A DNA stretch of 64,000 nt from Trinickia terrae (GTDB lineage: Bacteria > Pseudomonadota > Gammaproteobacteria > Burkholderiales > Burkholderiaceae). The number at the start of each line of letters is the position of its first letter. The first letter of the stretch is position 1. The stretch is taken from contig NZ_SWJE01000010.1 in assembly GCF_005144415.1 (NCBI RefSeq), forward strand, positions 345,536 through 409,535. Direction: 5' to 3'. Below are positions 8,930 to 17,917 of this stretch, piece after piece. The position numbers and the translations under genes are program-made. Below the pieces are notes generated by a model. That model did not search any database. It had not been told where the DNA came from and saw nothing but the letters and a program-made list of their open reading frames with translations.

Positions 8930-9367
8930 TTATTTCACCGCCTCGACCTGGCCGCGAATCTCGCCGCCCGAGTTCGTTGCGGTATGGACGTTGAAATACC
9001 AGTTACCCGCGAGCAGATCCTTTTCCTGCGCTTCGGAAAGCGTTGCGTGCCCTTCGATCGGGCTCGGCAGGTTTTTCGCGTCGATCGGAAGCGCCACGCC
9101 CGAGTTCTTGCCGGCAGGCGCCGGGCCATGGAAGTGGGCCGCCGTCGCGGGGCCGCTCAGGCCGGCATAGTCGACGTGCCAGCGCAGCTCTTTCGACGAC
9201 GTGTCGTAGGTGCCCGTCAGCTGGCCATGGCCGTCGCCGGCCTTGGGCGGCACTTCGGCTGCGGTCGTCAAGCCGGCTTGCACCTTGAGGGTGTCGGCAT
9301 GCGCGAAAAGCGGCGCGCCAACGCCGAGCGTCAGTGCGATGAAGCAAAGGGTGCGATTCAGTTTCAT
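8930..9367 (-). CDS. Secreted CHRD-domain protein
   Basis: 145 residues. A cleavable signal peptide is clear (MKLNRTLCFIALTLGVGAPL followed by FAHA). The rest is one CHRD domain: LTGTYDTSSKELRWHVDYAG, AAHFHGPA and WYFNVHTATNSGGEIRGQVE are its hallmark strands. CHRD domains are exported or periplasmic beta proteins of unknown biochemical role. The ATG at 9367 was chosen because the signal peptide begins there; the longer frame upstream is not protein-like. It is separated from the chemoreceptor by about 110 bases. Confidence 0.88.
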   Translation of the reverse strand: MKLNRTLCFIALTLGVGAPLFAHADTLKVQAGLTTAAEVPPKAGDGHGQLTGTYDTSSKELRWHVDYAGLSGPATAAHFHGPAPAGKNSGVALPIDAKNLPSPIEGHATLSEAQEKDLLAGNWYFNVHTATNSGGEIRGQVEAVK

Positions 9368-9475
9368 GGTCGATCCGGTGTCTGGTTGCAAAAGATGAGC
9401 ATTCCTAATTCGATGTTCCCGGTGCTCAATTCGATAACACCTATCGCTCAAGCAATATTCCACCGGCAAGCCACG

Positions 9476-11032
9476 TTATCGCCGTGCCGCATCGACCTTG
9501 AAGGCCGATACCTCGCCGGTGAGGCGCGTGGCCTGCTCGTCCAGCGACTGTGCCGCCGCGGCCGCCTCCTCGACGAGCGCGGCATTCTGCTGAGTCGCGC
9601 CGTCGATCTGGCCGATTGCCACGTTGACCTGTTCGATGTCGCGGCCCTGCTCCTCGGAAGCGGCCGCGATCTCGCCGACGATTTCCGCCACCCGCCGGGT
9701 GGCTTGCCGGGCAGCGTCGGCGGTACGCCCCACTTCGCTGGTCTGGCGCGAACCGGATTCGATCGTCGCGACCGATTGCGCGATCAAGTCCTTGATCTCC
9801 TTGGCCGCGGCCGACGAACGCTGCGCGAGACTGCGCACCTCGGTGGCGACGACGGCGAAGCCGCGGCCCTGCGCGCCGGCCCGCGCGGCCTCGACCGCGG
9901 CATTCAGCGCGAGGATGTTGGTCTGGAACGCGATGCCCTCGATCAGCGTCGTGATTTCGCCGATCTTCGACGAGCTCGCCGAGATTTCGCTCATGGTGTC
10001 GACCATCCGGTTCACGGTCTGCGTCGCGCTGTCCGAGACCTGCGACGCTTCGGCTGCGAGTGCGCTTGTCTGCTGGGCGCGCTCGGCGTTTTGCTGAACC
10101 GCGGCCGTCAATTGGCCGAGACTCGAGACGGTCTGCTGCAGCGACGCCGCCTGCTGCTCGGTGCGCGCGGACAGATCTGCATTGCCGGCCGCGATCTGCC
10201 GCGAGGCGACGCCGACCGCGTCGCTCGACAGCCTCACGTTGGCGACGACCCCGGCCACGCGTTCGAGGAGCCGGTTCAACGCCGTCGCGGTGTGGCCGAT
10301 CTCGTCCATCCGAGCCACTTCGGCGCGATGGGACAAGTCGAGGTGGGTGCTGATCCGCTGCAGCGTTTCTTGCAGACGCGTGAGTCCGCTGCCAATCACG
10401 GCATAGATGCGTGCGCCGAGCCCCCCTGTCAGCACCAGCGCTCCGACGATGATCGCCACCATCAAGCCGAACGCCTTGCGATAGCCGTCCTGGTTCGCGA
10501 CGCGCATCTCGTCGCTGTGCGCGATGTTGTCGTTCAGGTGATCGTGCAGGCCGCCGTTCAGCGCCAGCGCAGCGTTGTGCACGGCGCCGCCGTCGTGGAG
10601 CATCGCGAGCGCGCCGTCGCGGTCGCCGGCGGTCATCTTCTCGAGAAAGGCACGCCGCGCGTCCCGATATGCGGCGATGTGCGCCCGGTCGGCATCGAGC
10701 AGCTTCTGGTCCGCGTCGCCGGATACGTCGTGGGTCTGATAGTCGGCGAGATGGCCGTCGAAGTGGCGGTCCGCATCGTCGATCGTCTGCGTGATCGACC
10801 GGCGGCTCGCGTCGTCGATGCCGTCCACCACGAGGCGGTACAGGTTCAGGCGCATGTCGGCGACGTCGTCGAGCGCCCCTGAAATCGATTTCAGGCCGGG
10901 TATGGTCTGCGATTCAAGCCCTTCGATGCGTTGATTCGACTCGCGCAGTTGCGTAAGCCCGTATGCCCCCACGAACAGGAGAGCCAGTAACGCCGCGCCG
11001 AGCGTCACCACCAGTTGCCGAACGATTGTCAT
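9476..11032 (-). CDS. Methyl-accepting chemotaxis protein
   Basis: 518 residues, an inner-membrane chemoreceptor. It has an N-terminal helix, a ~155-residue periplasmic four-helix-bundle ligand domain, a second helix ([20 protein letters not shown]), HAMP, and the cytoplasmic signalling domain with the conserved hairpin around [20 protein letters not shown] and [19 protein letters not shown]. The ATG at 11032 has GAGGG five bases before it and is preferred over the GTG at 11038. The C-terminus lacks an NWETF-like CheR-binding pentapeptide. Ligand unknown. Confidence 0.92.
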   Translation of the reverse strand: MTIVRQLVVTLGAALLALLFVGAYGLTQLRESNQRIEGLESQTIPGLKSISGALDDVADMRLNLYRLVVDGIDDASRRSITQTIDDADRHFDGHLADYQTHDVSGDADQKLLDADRAHIAAYRDARRAFLEKMTAGDRDGALAMLHDGGAVHNAALALNGGLHDHLNDNIAHSDEMRVANQDGYRKAFGLMVAIIVGALVLTGGLGARIYAVIGSGLTRLQETLQRISTHLDLSHRAEVARMDEIGHTATALNRLLERVAGVVANVRLSSDAVGVASRQIAAGNADLSARTEQQAASLQQTVSSLGQLTAAVQQNAERAQQTSALAAEASQVSDSATQTVNRMVDTMSEISASSSKIGEITTLIEGIAFQTNILALNAAVEAARAGAQGRGFAVVATEVRSLAQRSSAAAKEIKDLIAQSVATIESGSRQTSEVGRTADAARQATRRVAEIVGEIAAASEEQGRDIEQVNVAIGQIDGATQQNAALVEEAAAAAQSLDEQATRLTGEVSAFKVDAARR

Positions 11033-11177
11033 ATGCACCCTCTTGTATTTTGGATTGCGCGTTCCGGAACCAGAACACGCCAGCCGCCACGTTTATTCCG
11101 TTGCGCCGGTGCGCCGGCGCACGGGTGGCGCCGTGCCGGAAGGCGGGCATGCTCGGGATATCGGCTTGAAAGCGGAC

Positions 11178-12002
11178 TTACAACAGGGCCCCGGTGCCGC
11201 GCCCCGCAATCTGCTTGCCGATCGCTTCGAGATCCGCGCTGCCGGGCTTGCCGATCAGGGCGTATCCGAGCTGGGCCTGCCGCCAGGTGACCACCTGCAT
11301 CGCATCGACCGTTCGAGCCTGCAATGCCGCATCGGACTTCGGCTCGCGAATCACGCATAGCGCGACCGGCGGCCCTTCCTTCGGCAAATAGACGATCTGC
11401 ACGAGCGGCTTGTTATGGAAGTTGAGCCGCCGGATCGCCTTGAACTCCAGGCCAGCACGGCTCAGGTCGGGAACGTGCACGTCCAGGTGGTCCTTTGCCC
11501 GCACGTCTTCGACGACCGTGGCCGCCCCGTTCATGTCGGCCTGCGTGTACGCAACGGTATCGCGCGTATAGAGGCTCTGATAGTCCGCGGCGGCGGTGAC
11601 CCACGGCGACATGCCGCTCGCCGCCACGGTGGTGGCTGCAGGCGGCGCGGGACGCAGCAGCAGGCCGGTGCAAAAGGCGCCGGCCACGCAGGCGGCGGCG
11701 AGCCACGAGGGCACGGTGCGCAGCCGCGAGCGGCGCGGCGCGCCTGCGGCACTCCGAGGCGAGTCAGCCGCGTCGCGGTGTTCGCGAATCAGCGCATCGA
11801 TGCTGCCGACGAGGCTCGCGGGCAGCGGCGGCAACGCCTGCTGCTCGAACGCCGCGCGATAGTCGGCCTGCGACGCCCGCAACATCTTCACGAGCTCGGC
11901 GGCTTCGGCCGAGCCGGCGATGAACGCTTCGACCTCGGCGAGTTGCGCCTGGGGCAGCTCGCCGTCCACATAAGCCATCAGTAAGGTTTCGTCGACTTTC
12001 AT
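11178..12002 (-). CDS. Anti-sigma factor, partner of the ECF sigma factor
   Basis: 274 residues. The N-terminal cytosolic part (MKVDETLLMAYVDGELPQAQ) is typical of anti-sigma domains, followed by one membrane helix near WLAAACVAGAFCTGLLL and a periplasmic C-terminal domain. No His-x3-Cys-x2-Cys zinc motif is visible, so it is not the redox-sensing ZAS type. Its ATG overlaps the stop of the sigma gene by four bases (ATGA), which supports the pairing. It would hold the sigma factor at the membrane until an envelope signal is sensed. Confidence 0.85.
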   Translation of the reverse strand: MKVDETLLMAYVDGELPQAQLAEVEAFIAGSAEAAELVKMLRASQADYRAAFEQQALPPLPASLVGSIDALIREHRDAADSPRSAAGAPRRSRLRTVPSWLAAACVAGAFCTGLLLRPAPPAATTVAASGMSPWVTAAADYQSLYTRDTVAYTQADMNGAATVVEDVRAKDHLDVHVPDLSRAGLEFKAIRRLNFHNKPLVQIVYLPKEGPPVALCVIREPKSDAALQARTVDAMQVVTWRQAQLGYALIGKPGSADLEAIGKQIAGRGTGALL

Positions 12003-12544
12003 GCCATCGAGTCCTTGCTCCGGGACGCGGCGCCTGCCGGACCGCCGCGCGCGGCGAATTGCGCGCCGATTGCCTGCCGCGCGCGCGAGAGCCGGCTCAT
12101 GATCGTGCCGATGGGGACGCCGAGCGCATCGGCGGCTTCCTGATAGCTCAATCCCTCCACCGCGACGAGCAGCATGACGACGCGCTGCGTCTCCGGCAAT
12201 CGCTGAACGGCATCGATGATCTGGCCGTGCATCAGGGCGGTTTCGGGCGTCTGTCCAGCGGGATCGGCGACGTTCTCGAGCACGCCGTCGTCCCATTCCA
12301 TGCTCGAACGCCTGCGCACGCTGCGCATGCGCAACTCGTTGATCCAGGTGGTATGGACAATCGAAAACATCCAGCTGAGCGGCGCCGTGTCGGGCCGCAA
12401 TTGATGGGCGCGTTCAAGCGCCCTCACGCAGGCGCGCTGCACCAGGTCTTCCGCATCGTGCTTATCGCCGGCGATGCGCAGCGCGAACGCCCACAGCCGC
12501 GGAAGCATCTCGGGAAGCATGCTGGGTAAGTCTGCAGCGGTCAT
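11999..12544 (-). CDS. ECF-family RNA polymerase sigma factor
   Basis: 181 residues with sigma region 2 (FALRIAGDKHDAEDLVQRAC, then WMFSIVHTTWINELR) and region 4 (LPETQRVVMLLVAVEGLSYQ, then EAADALGVPIGTIMSRLSRA). It should direct RNA polymerase to a small regulon under control of the downstream anti-sigma factor. The ATG at 12544 has GGAGAG before it; the frame continues far upstream but without sigma-like sequence. The divergently read repeat protein at 12848 has its own hrp-type promoter, so it is probably not part of this sigma regulon. Confidence 0.9.
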   Translation of the reverse strand: MTAADLPSMLPEMLPRLWAFALRIAGDKHDAEDLVQRACVRALERAHQLRPDTAPLSWMFSIVHTTWINELRMRSVRRRSSMEWDDGVLENVADPAGQTPETALMHGQIIDAVQRLPETQRVVMLLVAVEGLSYQEAADALGVPIGTIMSRLSRARQAIGAQFAARGGPAGAASRSKDSMA

Positions 12545-12847
12545 CGACGTGTCTCTCCGCCTGTTGTTCGATTGCTTCGTCGTGGGTGCCGGTGCGCACG
12601 TGTGCTGCCGGCATGACGCGATGGGCGCAAGTGTAGCGCAAAGCGGGTTTTTCAAGAGGTCGAATGCGAAGCAAAGTCCATCGATGCGTAGCGGCCCGGC
12701 AGCGATGCCGCCGACGATTTGCTTCGGGAAACGTATTCGCACTTCGCGGGCGCGGCGCGGGCATGCCGCTCCAGTCAGTACGCTCACGAGATGCGAGATC
12801 CGGCAGTTCGTCTTTCCGCCGCGCTCACCATTGCTCTGGAGGCAAAT
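12545..12847. promoter_or_regulatory. Divergent promoter region, sigma factor / candidate effector
   Basis: 303 bases between the start codons of the ECF sigma gene and the repeat protein. The right half carries the hrp box at 12723-12746 for the repeat protein. The left half should contain the sigma operon promoter; no clear consensus was found there. Confidence 0.5.
12723..12784 (+). promoter_or_regulatory. hrpII/PIP-type promoter for the repeat protein
   Basis: TTCG at 12723-12726 and TTCG at 12743-12746, separated by exactly 16 bases. Written as a PIP box this is TTCGG-N15-TTCGC. A TACGCT hexamer at 12779-12784 lies 31 bases after the box and fits YANNRT with one mismatch. The box ends about 100 bases before the ATG, the same spacing as at hrcU and the harpin-lyase. 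Such boxes are bound by HrpB/HrpX-type AraC activators. Confidence 0.7.
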
Positions 12848-14665
12848 ATGAGAACTCGAATTCCATCCACATCGGCCCACCCGCTCGCTACCGGTTTGGC
12901 GGAGCCTTCCGGCGGCTCTCCATCGCAAGCTACGTCAAGCCGGACCGGGCCGAGCACACGCCAGCGCCAAACGGCGGCACTGCCTGCCGGCGGGCCGTCT
13001 CCGCGTCCCGCGGCGCCCGCCAATCAGACGCCGTCGTCAGTGAGGCCGAGGGTCACGCTCGCCAGGCTGGCGGGAATGCGCACGGCCGACGAGCCGGGAA
13101 CGGCGAGAATGCCGGCGTTCGAGACAGTGGCCGTCAAAACGCCGGCTGTCGAAACGCCGGCTGTCAAAGCACCGGCTGTCAATGCTCCCCCCCTCGCCCA
13201 GACAGACAGGAAGAGCCGCGGGAACCGGGGATCGCTCGTCGACAAGCTTTTCAAACTGATCGGCTGCATATCAGATCCAACGGAAATGCCGCGAAACGAG
13301 GAAATAGCGTCTTCAAGCAAGACAATTGCGCCGCCACGCGAGGCAATAACAGCGCCAAGCGAAGAAATAACGTCGTCACACGCGGAAAGACCGGCCTTCC
13401 TCAAAAATGACGGGTGGAACGCCAATCCGCAAGTGGCGCTCGCCGAACAACAGGCGCTCGCCCGAACAATGGCAGGCACGTTGAAGGAGCACTGGCCCGA
13501 CACGCCGGCGTCCACGTATAAGAAGATGGCGGAATGGGCAATGCAACGCACCAGGATGCCCAAGCCGATCATGGAATGCGCCGTTGAGTTGATGAATGAA
13601 ATCGCCCAACGCCACGGCGAGATCGAAGGCGACAGCCCGTTGAAAAACGGAAAGAATGTGCTTATGGCGAGCTTGATGGTCGCATCCAAGCTCGATGAGA
13701 ATTCATTCAACGGTACAGCATGGGCAACGGTCTCATCCGGGCTCGACGGGATCGCCGGACACGCGCCCAAGGATACGAGGGAATTGGCGCAGGCGAATAT
13801 GAAAGCCGAGTTTGCCGTACTTCGCCTATTCGGCGTTATTAAACCCGGAGCCATCGAGTACAGCCGCCAACCCCCTGAGAAGATAGACGAAATCATGCAT
13901 ATCGGCCGAAGGGAGGCCGGATTGACCGCCTCGGAAGCCAGTGTCGCCGAGAGTCTTCTGCAAACTGTTCTTGCACGACGTTCGAAGATGGCGCCCGACA
14001 ATCCACTCCGGTACGACGACAAGGCAGCCTTGGCGAGCCTGATGCTCGCGCGCAAAACAACGCAGGACAAGCACTTCTCCGCCGCAGCCTGGGCAGAGCT
14101 TTCATCGTCTCTTCGCAGTCATGGCAACTCGTTGACACCCTCATCGGACGCGGAAGATCTGGAACAGAACCGGAAGGCCTTTTGGGAGGCAACCAAACTA
14201 TTTTCCTTTGTCAGCGGGGACGTCCCTAAAGACTGGGAAAAGCCTGTGAGCGACAAGGATGCGCATGTGAACGGCTCGATGATGGCGCAGAAAATGAACG
14301 CTAGCGAGATGCATCTCGGAGACTCGTTCTCCGCCGCGGTCAAAAAAGCAAAGCTGACCGAACCGGCGATGAATATGGCGCTTTGCCTAGTGGACACGAT
14401 AGCCCCAAAACGGAGCCAAATGGCTGACAAAAACCCATTGCGAAATGAGGTCAATGCATTTTTTGCAAGCCTGATTTTCGCGCGCAAAGTCATGCAGGAA
14501 GACGAGCTCCCGGCCGAGCATTGGGCTCAGCTTTCATCCGAGGCCCACGGCAGCGCCGGTGTTGATACATCAAAGTTTTCAACCAAGGACTTCATGCAGG
14601 TCAACAGAATGGCCGAGCTGGCTTTGAAGGAGCTATGCAAAATTCCCGACCGCGACCTGCCCTGA
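12848..14665 (+). CDS. Candidate T3SS effector with three cyclin-box-like repeats
   Basis: 605 residues, not matched to a named family. Residues 1-190 are Pro/Ala/Ser/Thr-rich and look disordered, as in many T3SS substrates, with a small tandem repeat near 96-114. Then come three related ~97-residue repeats at about 236-331, 359-456 and 503-600. Each contains NPLR/SPLK, a helix ending ASLMVASK or ASLxxARK, and a W-x-x-(V/L)-S-S motif. The first repeat (ASLMVASKLDEN, later AEFAVLRLFGVI) recalls the cyclin box. The ATG at 12848 has GGAGG five bases before it. An hrp box precedes it and base composition is more AT-rich than the neighbours. Secretion is inferred, not shown. Confidence 0.6.
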   Translation: MRTRIPSTSAHPLATGLAEPSGGSPSQATSSRTGPSTRQRQTAALPAGGPSPRPAAPANQTPSSVRPRVTLARLAGMRTADEPGTARMPAFETVAVKTPAVETPAVKAPAVNAPPLAQTDRKSRGNRGSLVDKLFKLIGCISDPTEMPRNEEIASSSKTIAPPREAITAPSEEITSSHAERPAFLKNDGWNANPQVALAEQQALARTMAGTLKEHWPDTPASTYKKMAEWAMQRTRMPKPIMECAVELMNEIAQRHGEIEGDSPLKNGKNVLMASLMVASKLDENSFNGTAWATVSSGLDGIAGHAPKDTRELAQANMKAEFAVLRLFGVIKPGAIEYSRQPPEKIDEIMHIGRREAGLTASEASVAESLLQTVLARRSKMAPDNPLRYDDKAALASLMLARKTTQDKHFSAAAWAELSSSLRSHGNSLTPSSDAEDLEQNRKAFWEATKLFSFVSGDVPKDWEKPVSDKDAHVNGSMMAQKMNASEMHLGDSFSAAVKKAKLTEPAMNMALCLVDTIAPKRSQMADKNPLRNEVNAFFASLIFARKVMQEDELPAEHWAQLSSEAHGSAGVDTSKFSTKDFMQVNRMAELALKELCKIPDRDLP

Positions 14666-14748
14666 CAGTCGCGCGCGCATGCGGCGACGGGCTGAGCCCG
14701 TCGCATCCCAAGCCCAAGCGCCGCCCGGCAACCGGCTCATTCGCGACA

Positions 14749-17118
14749 TCACCCCGACTGCGTCTGCGAGCACGCCGCCACCACTTCATTCCACTCCCGC
14801 AACCACCCCTCCACCTTATCGGCCGGCAGCGGCCGGCTCAGGTAATACCCCTGCGCGATATCGCAATGCAAAGCCCGCAGGCGCGCGAGCGTCGCTTCGT
14901 CCTCGATGCCCTCCGCCGCCACTTGCAGCCCCATGTTGTGCGCGAGCGCGATCGTCGAGCGCACGATCAGTTCGTCATCGGCATCGCCCGTCATGCCCAT
15001 CACGAACGATCGATCGATCTTGAGCTCGCTGACGGGCATCCGCTTCAGATAAGCGAGCGACGAATAGCCGGTGCCGAAATCGTCGATCGAAAGACGGATG
15101 CCGAGCCGATGCAAGCGTTCGAGCGTGTCGATCGCGTGCGCGGGGTCGTCCATCAAGGCGCTTTCGGTGATTTCGACCCAGAGCCAGCGGGCGTCCAGAC
15201 CGTGGCGGCGCAGGAGCGCATCGAGGGCGTCGGGCAGGTCGGCGCCGAGGTCGCGCGCCGACAGGTTGATCGACACGTTGAGCTCGAGCCCGAGCGCATG
15301 CCAGCGCGCGCATTGCGCGATGGCTTCGCCCGCGACCCAGCGTGAAATCGAGCGGATGAAGCCGGTCTGCTCGGCGAACGGAATGAACTCGCCCGGCGGC
15401 ACCATGCCGCGCGCCGGATGCACCCAGCGCACGAGCGCTTCCACGTGCGCCATCGCGTTCGTCGCGAGGTCGACCTTCGGCTGGTAGTAGAGCCGCAATT
15501 CGCCGTGGTCGATCGCATGGCGCAGCTCGCTCATCAGCGAAAGGCGCTCCGCGCCGCCGCGCTCCCTGGAGGCGTCGTACATCGCCACGCCGGTATTCGC
15601 GCGCTTGGCCACGTACATCGCCGCATCCGCGCGGCGCAGCAAGGTGGGCATGTCCGCGCCGTGCTGCGGGAAGCAGGCGATGCCGAGGCTCGCGCCGACG
15701 TCGACAAAATGCTCCTCGATCTGGATCGGCGCTTCGAGCGCTTTCAGGCAGGCATTCGCCACGCGTTGCGCGGCGTCCGGGCCGCTGTGCGGCAGCAGCA
15801 TGGCGAACTCGTCGCCGCCGAGCCTCGCCACCAGATCGGATGCGTGCGGAAGCGCTTGCCGCAGGCGCTTGCCGACCTCGCGCAGCAGCATGTCGCCCGC
15901 GTGATGGCCGAGCGCATCGTTCACGTACTTGAAGCGGTCGATGTCCATGACCATGACCGCGAGCGAGCCGGCCTCGCGCCCGGATCGATCGATGGCCTCT
16001 TCGAGCCGCTCGCAGAACGCCAACCGGTTGGGCAGCGCGGTCAGCGTATCGACGTAGGCGAGGTTCGTGATGCGCGCTTCACGCTCGGCGATATCGTTGC
16101 GCATCTGGCTGAATGCGGCGGCGAGCTCGCTGATTTCATCCTTCTGCGAGATCGAGATCGATGCGTCGTACTCGCCGCGCCCGATGCGCCGCGCAAAGCG
16201 CGTCAGCTCGGCAAGCGGCCGGGTCACGCTGCGCGCGGTCAGCGTCGCGCCCGCAATCGAAACGGCGACGCCGGCGAGCGTGAGCAGCAACAGCGCCACC
16301 TGAAGCTGGCGAAAGCGCGCGATCGCCTCGGCGATCGATTTCTGCAGCACGGCGACGACGGGCTCCCCGTATGGCGCGAGCCAGACGGCGCGCGATCCGA
16401 AACCATCGTTCAGCTGAAGGGAGGTGTCGTGCCGGTCGGCGAACATCGCGCCGCCGCTCGCGCGCTGAAGCGCGCCGCGCTCCTCCCCGGGCAGCGAGCT
16501 GGCCGCGATCGTCCATCGGTTGCCGGAGACCCTCGTCATGAACGATACGTCGAGCGACGTCACGTCGTGCATCTGCGCAGCGAAGGCATCGTCGATCGAG
16601 AAGCCTATGGCGACCCAGGCGATCGTCGTCGGCGCTTTGACCGGCACGACGACTAGCGCATACGCCTTGCCGCCGATGCTGCCGATGAGCGTGGCAGCGT
16701 CCTTGCGGGCCGGGTGCTCGAGCAGCGCCGGAAACGCGAACGGCGAGCCGACGCCCGACGGCGTGCGGCTATCCGCGATCAGCTTGCCCTCGAGGTTCAC
16801 CAGCATCGCGACGTCGGCGCGAATGCGGTCCCCTTGATTGCGCAGCGCCGACATCACGGTCGCCTCGTCGCCGGTCGCGACCGCTTCGCGAAAGCCGAAG
16901 TCCGCGGCGACGATGCCCGCCGCTTGCGTGAGCCTTGCGGTATCCGATTGCAGCACGCGGCGAAACACGCGCTCGCCGACGTCGAGCTGCTCGTCGACAT
17001 GGGCTCGCGCCACCGAGGCGATCACCCGGTCAGCCGCAATGAACACCGCTGCCTGAACGGCCAGCATCAGCAGCACGAATACGAGTGCGATCTTCGATCG
17101 CAGCTTGTGCAGGCGCAT
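14749..17118 (-). CDS. GGDEF-EAL protein with periplasmic sensor
   Basis: 789 residues. Two membrane helices bracket a ~240-residue periplasmic sensor of the double-CACHE type, followed by HAMP, GGDEF and EAL domains. The GGDEF site is intact (VARLGGDEFAMLLP), as are EAL motifs (VEALVRW, NLSARDL, EITESALMDD, DDFGTGYSSL). It may make or break cyclic di-GMP; many such hybrids act mainly as phosphodiesterases. It follows the cupredoxin-like gene by 14 bases in the same direction, so the two are probably co-transcribed and the periplasmic sensor may respond to a redox or metal signal. Confidence 0.92.
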   Translation of the reverse strand: MRLHKLRSKIALVFVLLMLAVQAAVFIAADRVIASVARAHVDEQLDVGERVFRRVLQSDTARLTQAAGIVAADFGFREAVATGDEATVMSALRNQGDRIRADVAMLVNLEGKLIADSRTPSGVGSPFAFPALLEHPARKDAATLIGSIGGKAYALVVVPVKAPTTIAWVAIGFSIDDAFAAQMHDVTSLDVSFMTRVSGNRWTIAASSLPGEERGALQRASGGAMFADRHDTSLQLNDGFGSRAVWLAPYGEPVVAVLQKSIAEAIARFRQLQVALLLLTLAGVAVSIAGATLTARSVTRPLAELTRFARRIGRGEYDASISISQKDEISELAAAFSQMRNDIAEREARITNLAYVDTLTALPNRLAFCERLEEAIDRSGREAGSLAVMVMDIDRFKYVNDALGHHAGDMLLREVGKRLRQALPHASDLVARLGGDEFAMLLPHSGPDAAQRVANACLKALEAPIQIEEHFVDVGASLGIACFPQHGADMPTLLRRADAAMYVAKRANTGVAMYDASRERGGAERLSLMSELRHAIDHGELRLYYQPKVDLATNAMAHVEALVRWVHPARGMVPPGEFIPFAEQTGFIRSISRWVAGEAIAQCARWHALGLELNVSINLSARDLGADLPDALDALLRRHGLDARWLWVEITESALMDDPAHAIDTLERLHRLGIRLSIDDFGTGYSSLAYLKRMPVSELKIDRSFVMGMTGDADDELIVRSTIALAHNMGLQVAAEGIEDEATLARLRALHCDIAQGYYLSRPLPADKVEGWLREWNEVVAACSQTQSG

Positions 17119-17132
17119 ACCCGATGTGCCGG

Positions 17133-17765
17133 CTATGGGGTGTCGAGGTTCATGACGAACGTCACGGCGTTGTCCGTGGCCGCGTCGACCTCTTTCGTCT
17201 GCTGCGCCTTCGGGTCGCTTTGGCGGTAGTGCCAGGCGGTCAGGCGATAACGCTCGGCGGGCACGTCGGCCAGCACCGCATCGCCGTTCGCATCGGTCTT
17301 GGCGAAATACGGCGTGTCGACGACGAGCAGGTACGCGATCATCGTGTCGTGAATGTTGCAGCCGAGCACGACGAGGCCGGGCTTGTCGAACACGACCGGA
17401 CGAGGAGGGATGCCGCGATAGAGCTTCAATTCGAAGCGCTTCGCGGGAGAGAGCGAGTAGACGTCGTGCGCGATGGCGTCGAGGTTCGGCAGGTTCACCG
17501 CAGCCCCGGTCTGCACGACCGAGACGAGCGGCACGAACGTCTTGTTCTGCTGGGCGATCGAGGTGCTCGCGGGCCGGCGCTTGGGCAGCTTGCCGTCGAC
17601 CGGCGTCGCATAGACGACCGCGTTCGCGGCCGGCGCCCCATTCTCGTCCACGACGTGGACATGTACGATCCCCGCAGCGGCCCCGCTTGCCGCCAGCGCG
17701 CCTGTGCCTGTCACTGCGACCAGCCAGGCCGCGCAGACATGCCTAAACCCTTTCCCCGTAATCAT
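17133..17765 (-). CDS. Periplasmic cupredoxin-like protein (methylamine utilisation-type)
   Basis: 210 residues with a signal peptide (hydrophobic run around AAWLVAVTGTGALAASGAAA). A C-terminal segment VFDKPGLVVLGCNIHDTMIA carries the Cys/His pair seen in plastocyanin-like copper proteins annotated as methylamine utilisation proteins, which often sit beside GGDEF or EAL genes. It is expected in the periplasm as a copper-binding or electron-carrying protein. It lies 14 bases before the GGDEF-EAL gene. Role inferred from family habit and context only. Confidence 0.7.
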   Translation of the reverse strand: MITGKGFRHVCAAWLVAVTGTGALAASGAAAGIVHVHVVDENGAPAANAVVYATPVDGKLPKRRPASTSIAQQNKTFVPLVSVVQTGAAVNLPNLDAIAHDVYSLSPAKRFELKLYRGIPPRPVVFDKPGLVVLGCNIHDTMIAYLLVVDTPYFAKTDANGDAVLADVPAERYRLTAWHYRQSDPKAQQTKEVDAATDNAVTFVMNLDTP

Positions 17766-17917
17766 CCGTGCGCCTTGTCTCGATGAGCCGTTCGTTATTC
17801 ACGTTTTTCTTGGCGGCGCCGTGCGTACGGCGCCGTCTCGATCCTCGATAACGGTTCATTGGCGCTTTTATTTCGTGCCACCCCCGATTGTTTTTTTCAA
17901 TGGACCCGATAGGCCGT

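Noticed and set aside
13131..13190. 15-bp tandem repeats in the repeat protein as a CRISPR or TAL-like array
   Set aside because: Only about four short in-frame units coding TPAV-type residues in a disordered region; no spacers and no TAL-type residues.
17815..17834. GGCGCCGT-GCGT-ACGGCGCC hairpin between the chemoreceptor and cupredoxin genes
   Set aside because: A perfect 8-bp stem, but no T-run on the downstream side in either direction; not supported as a terminator.
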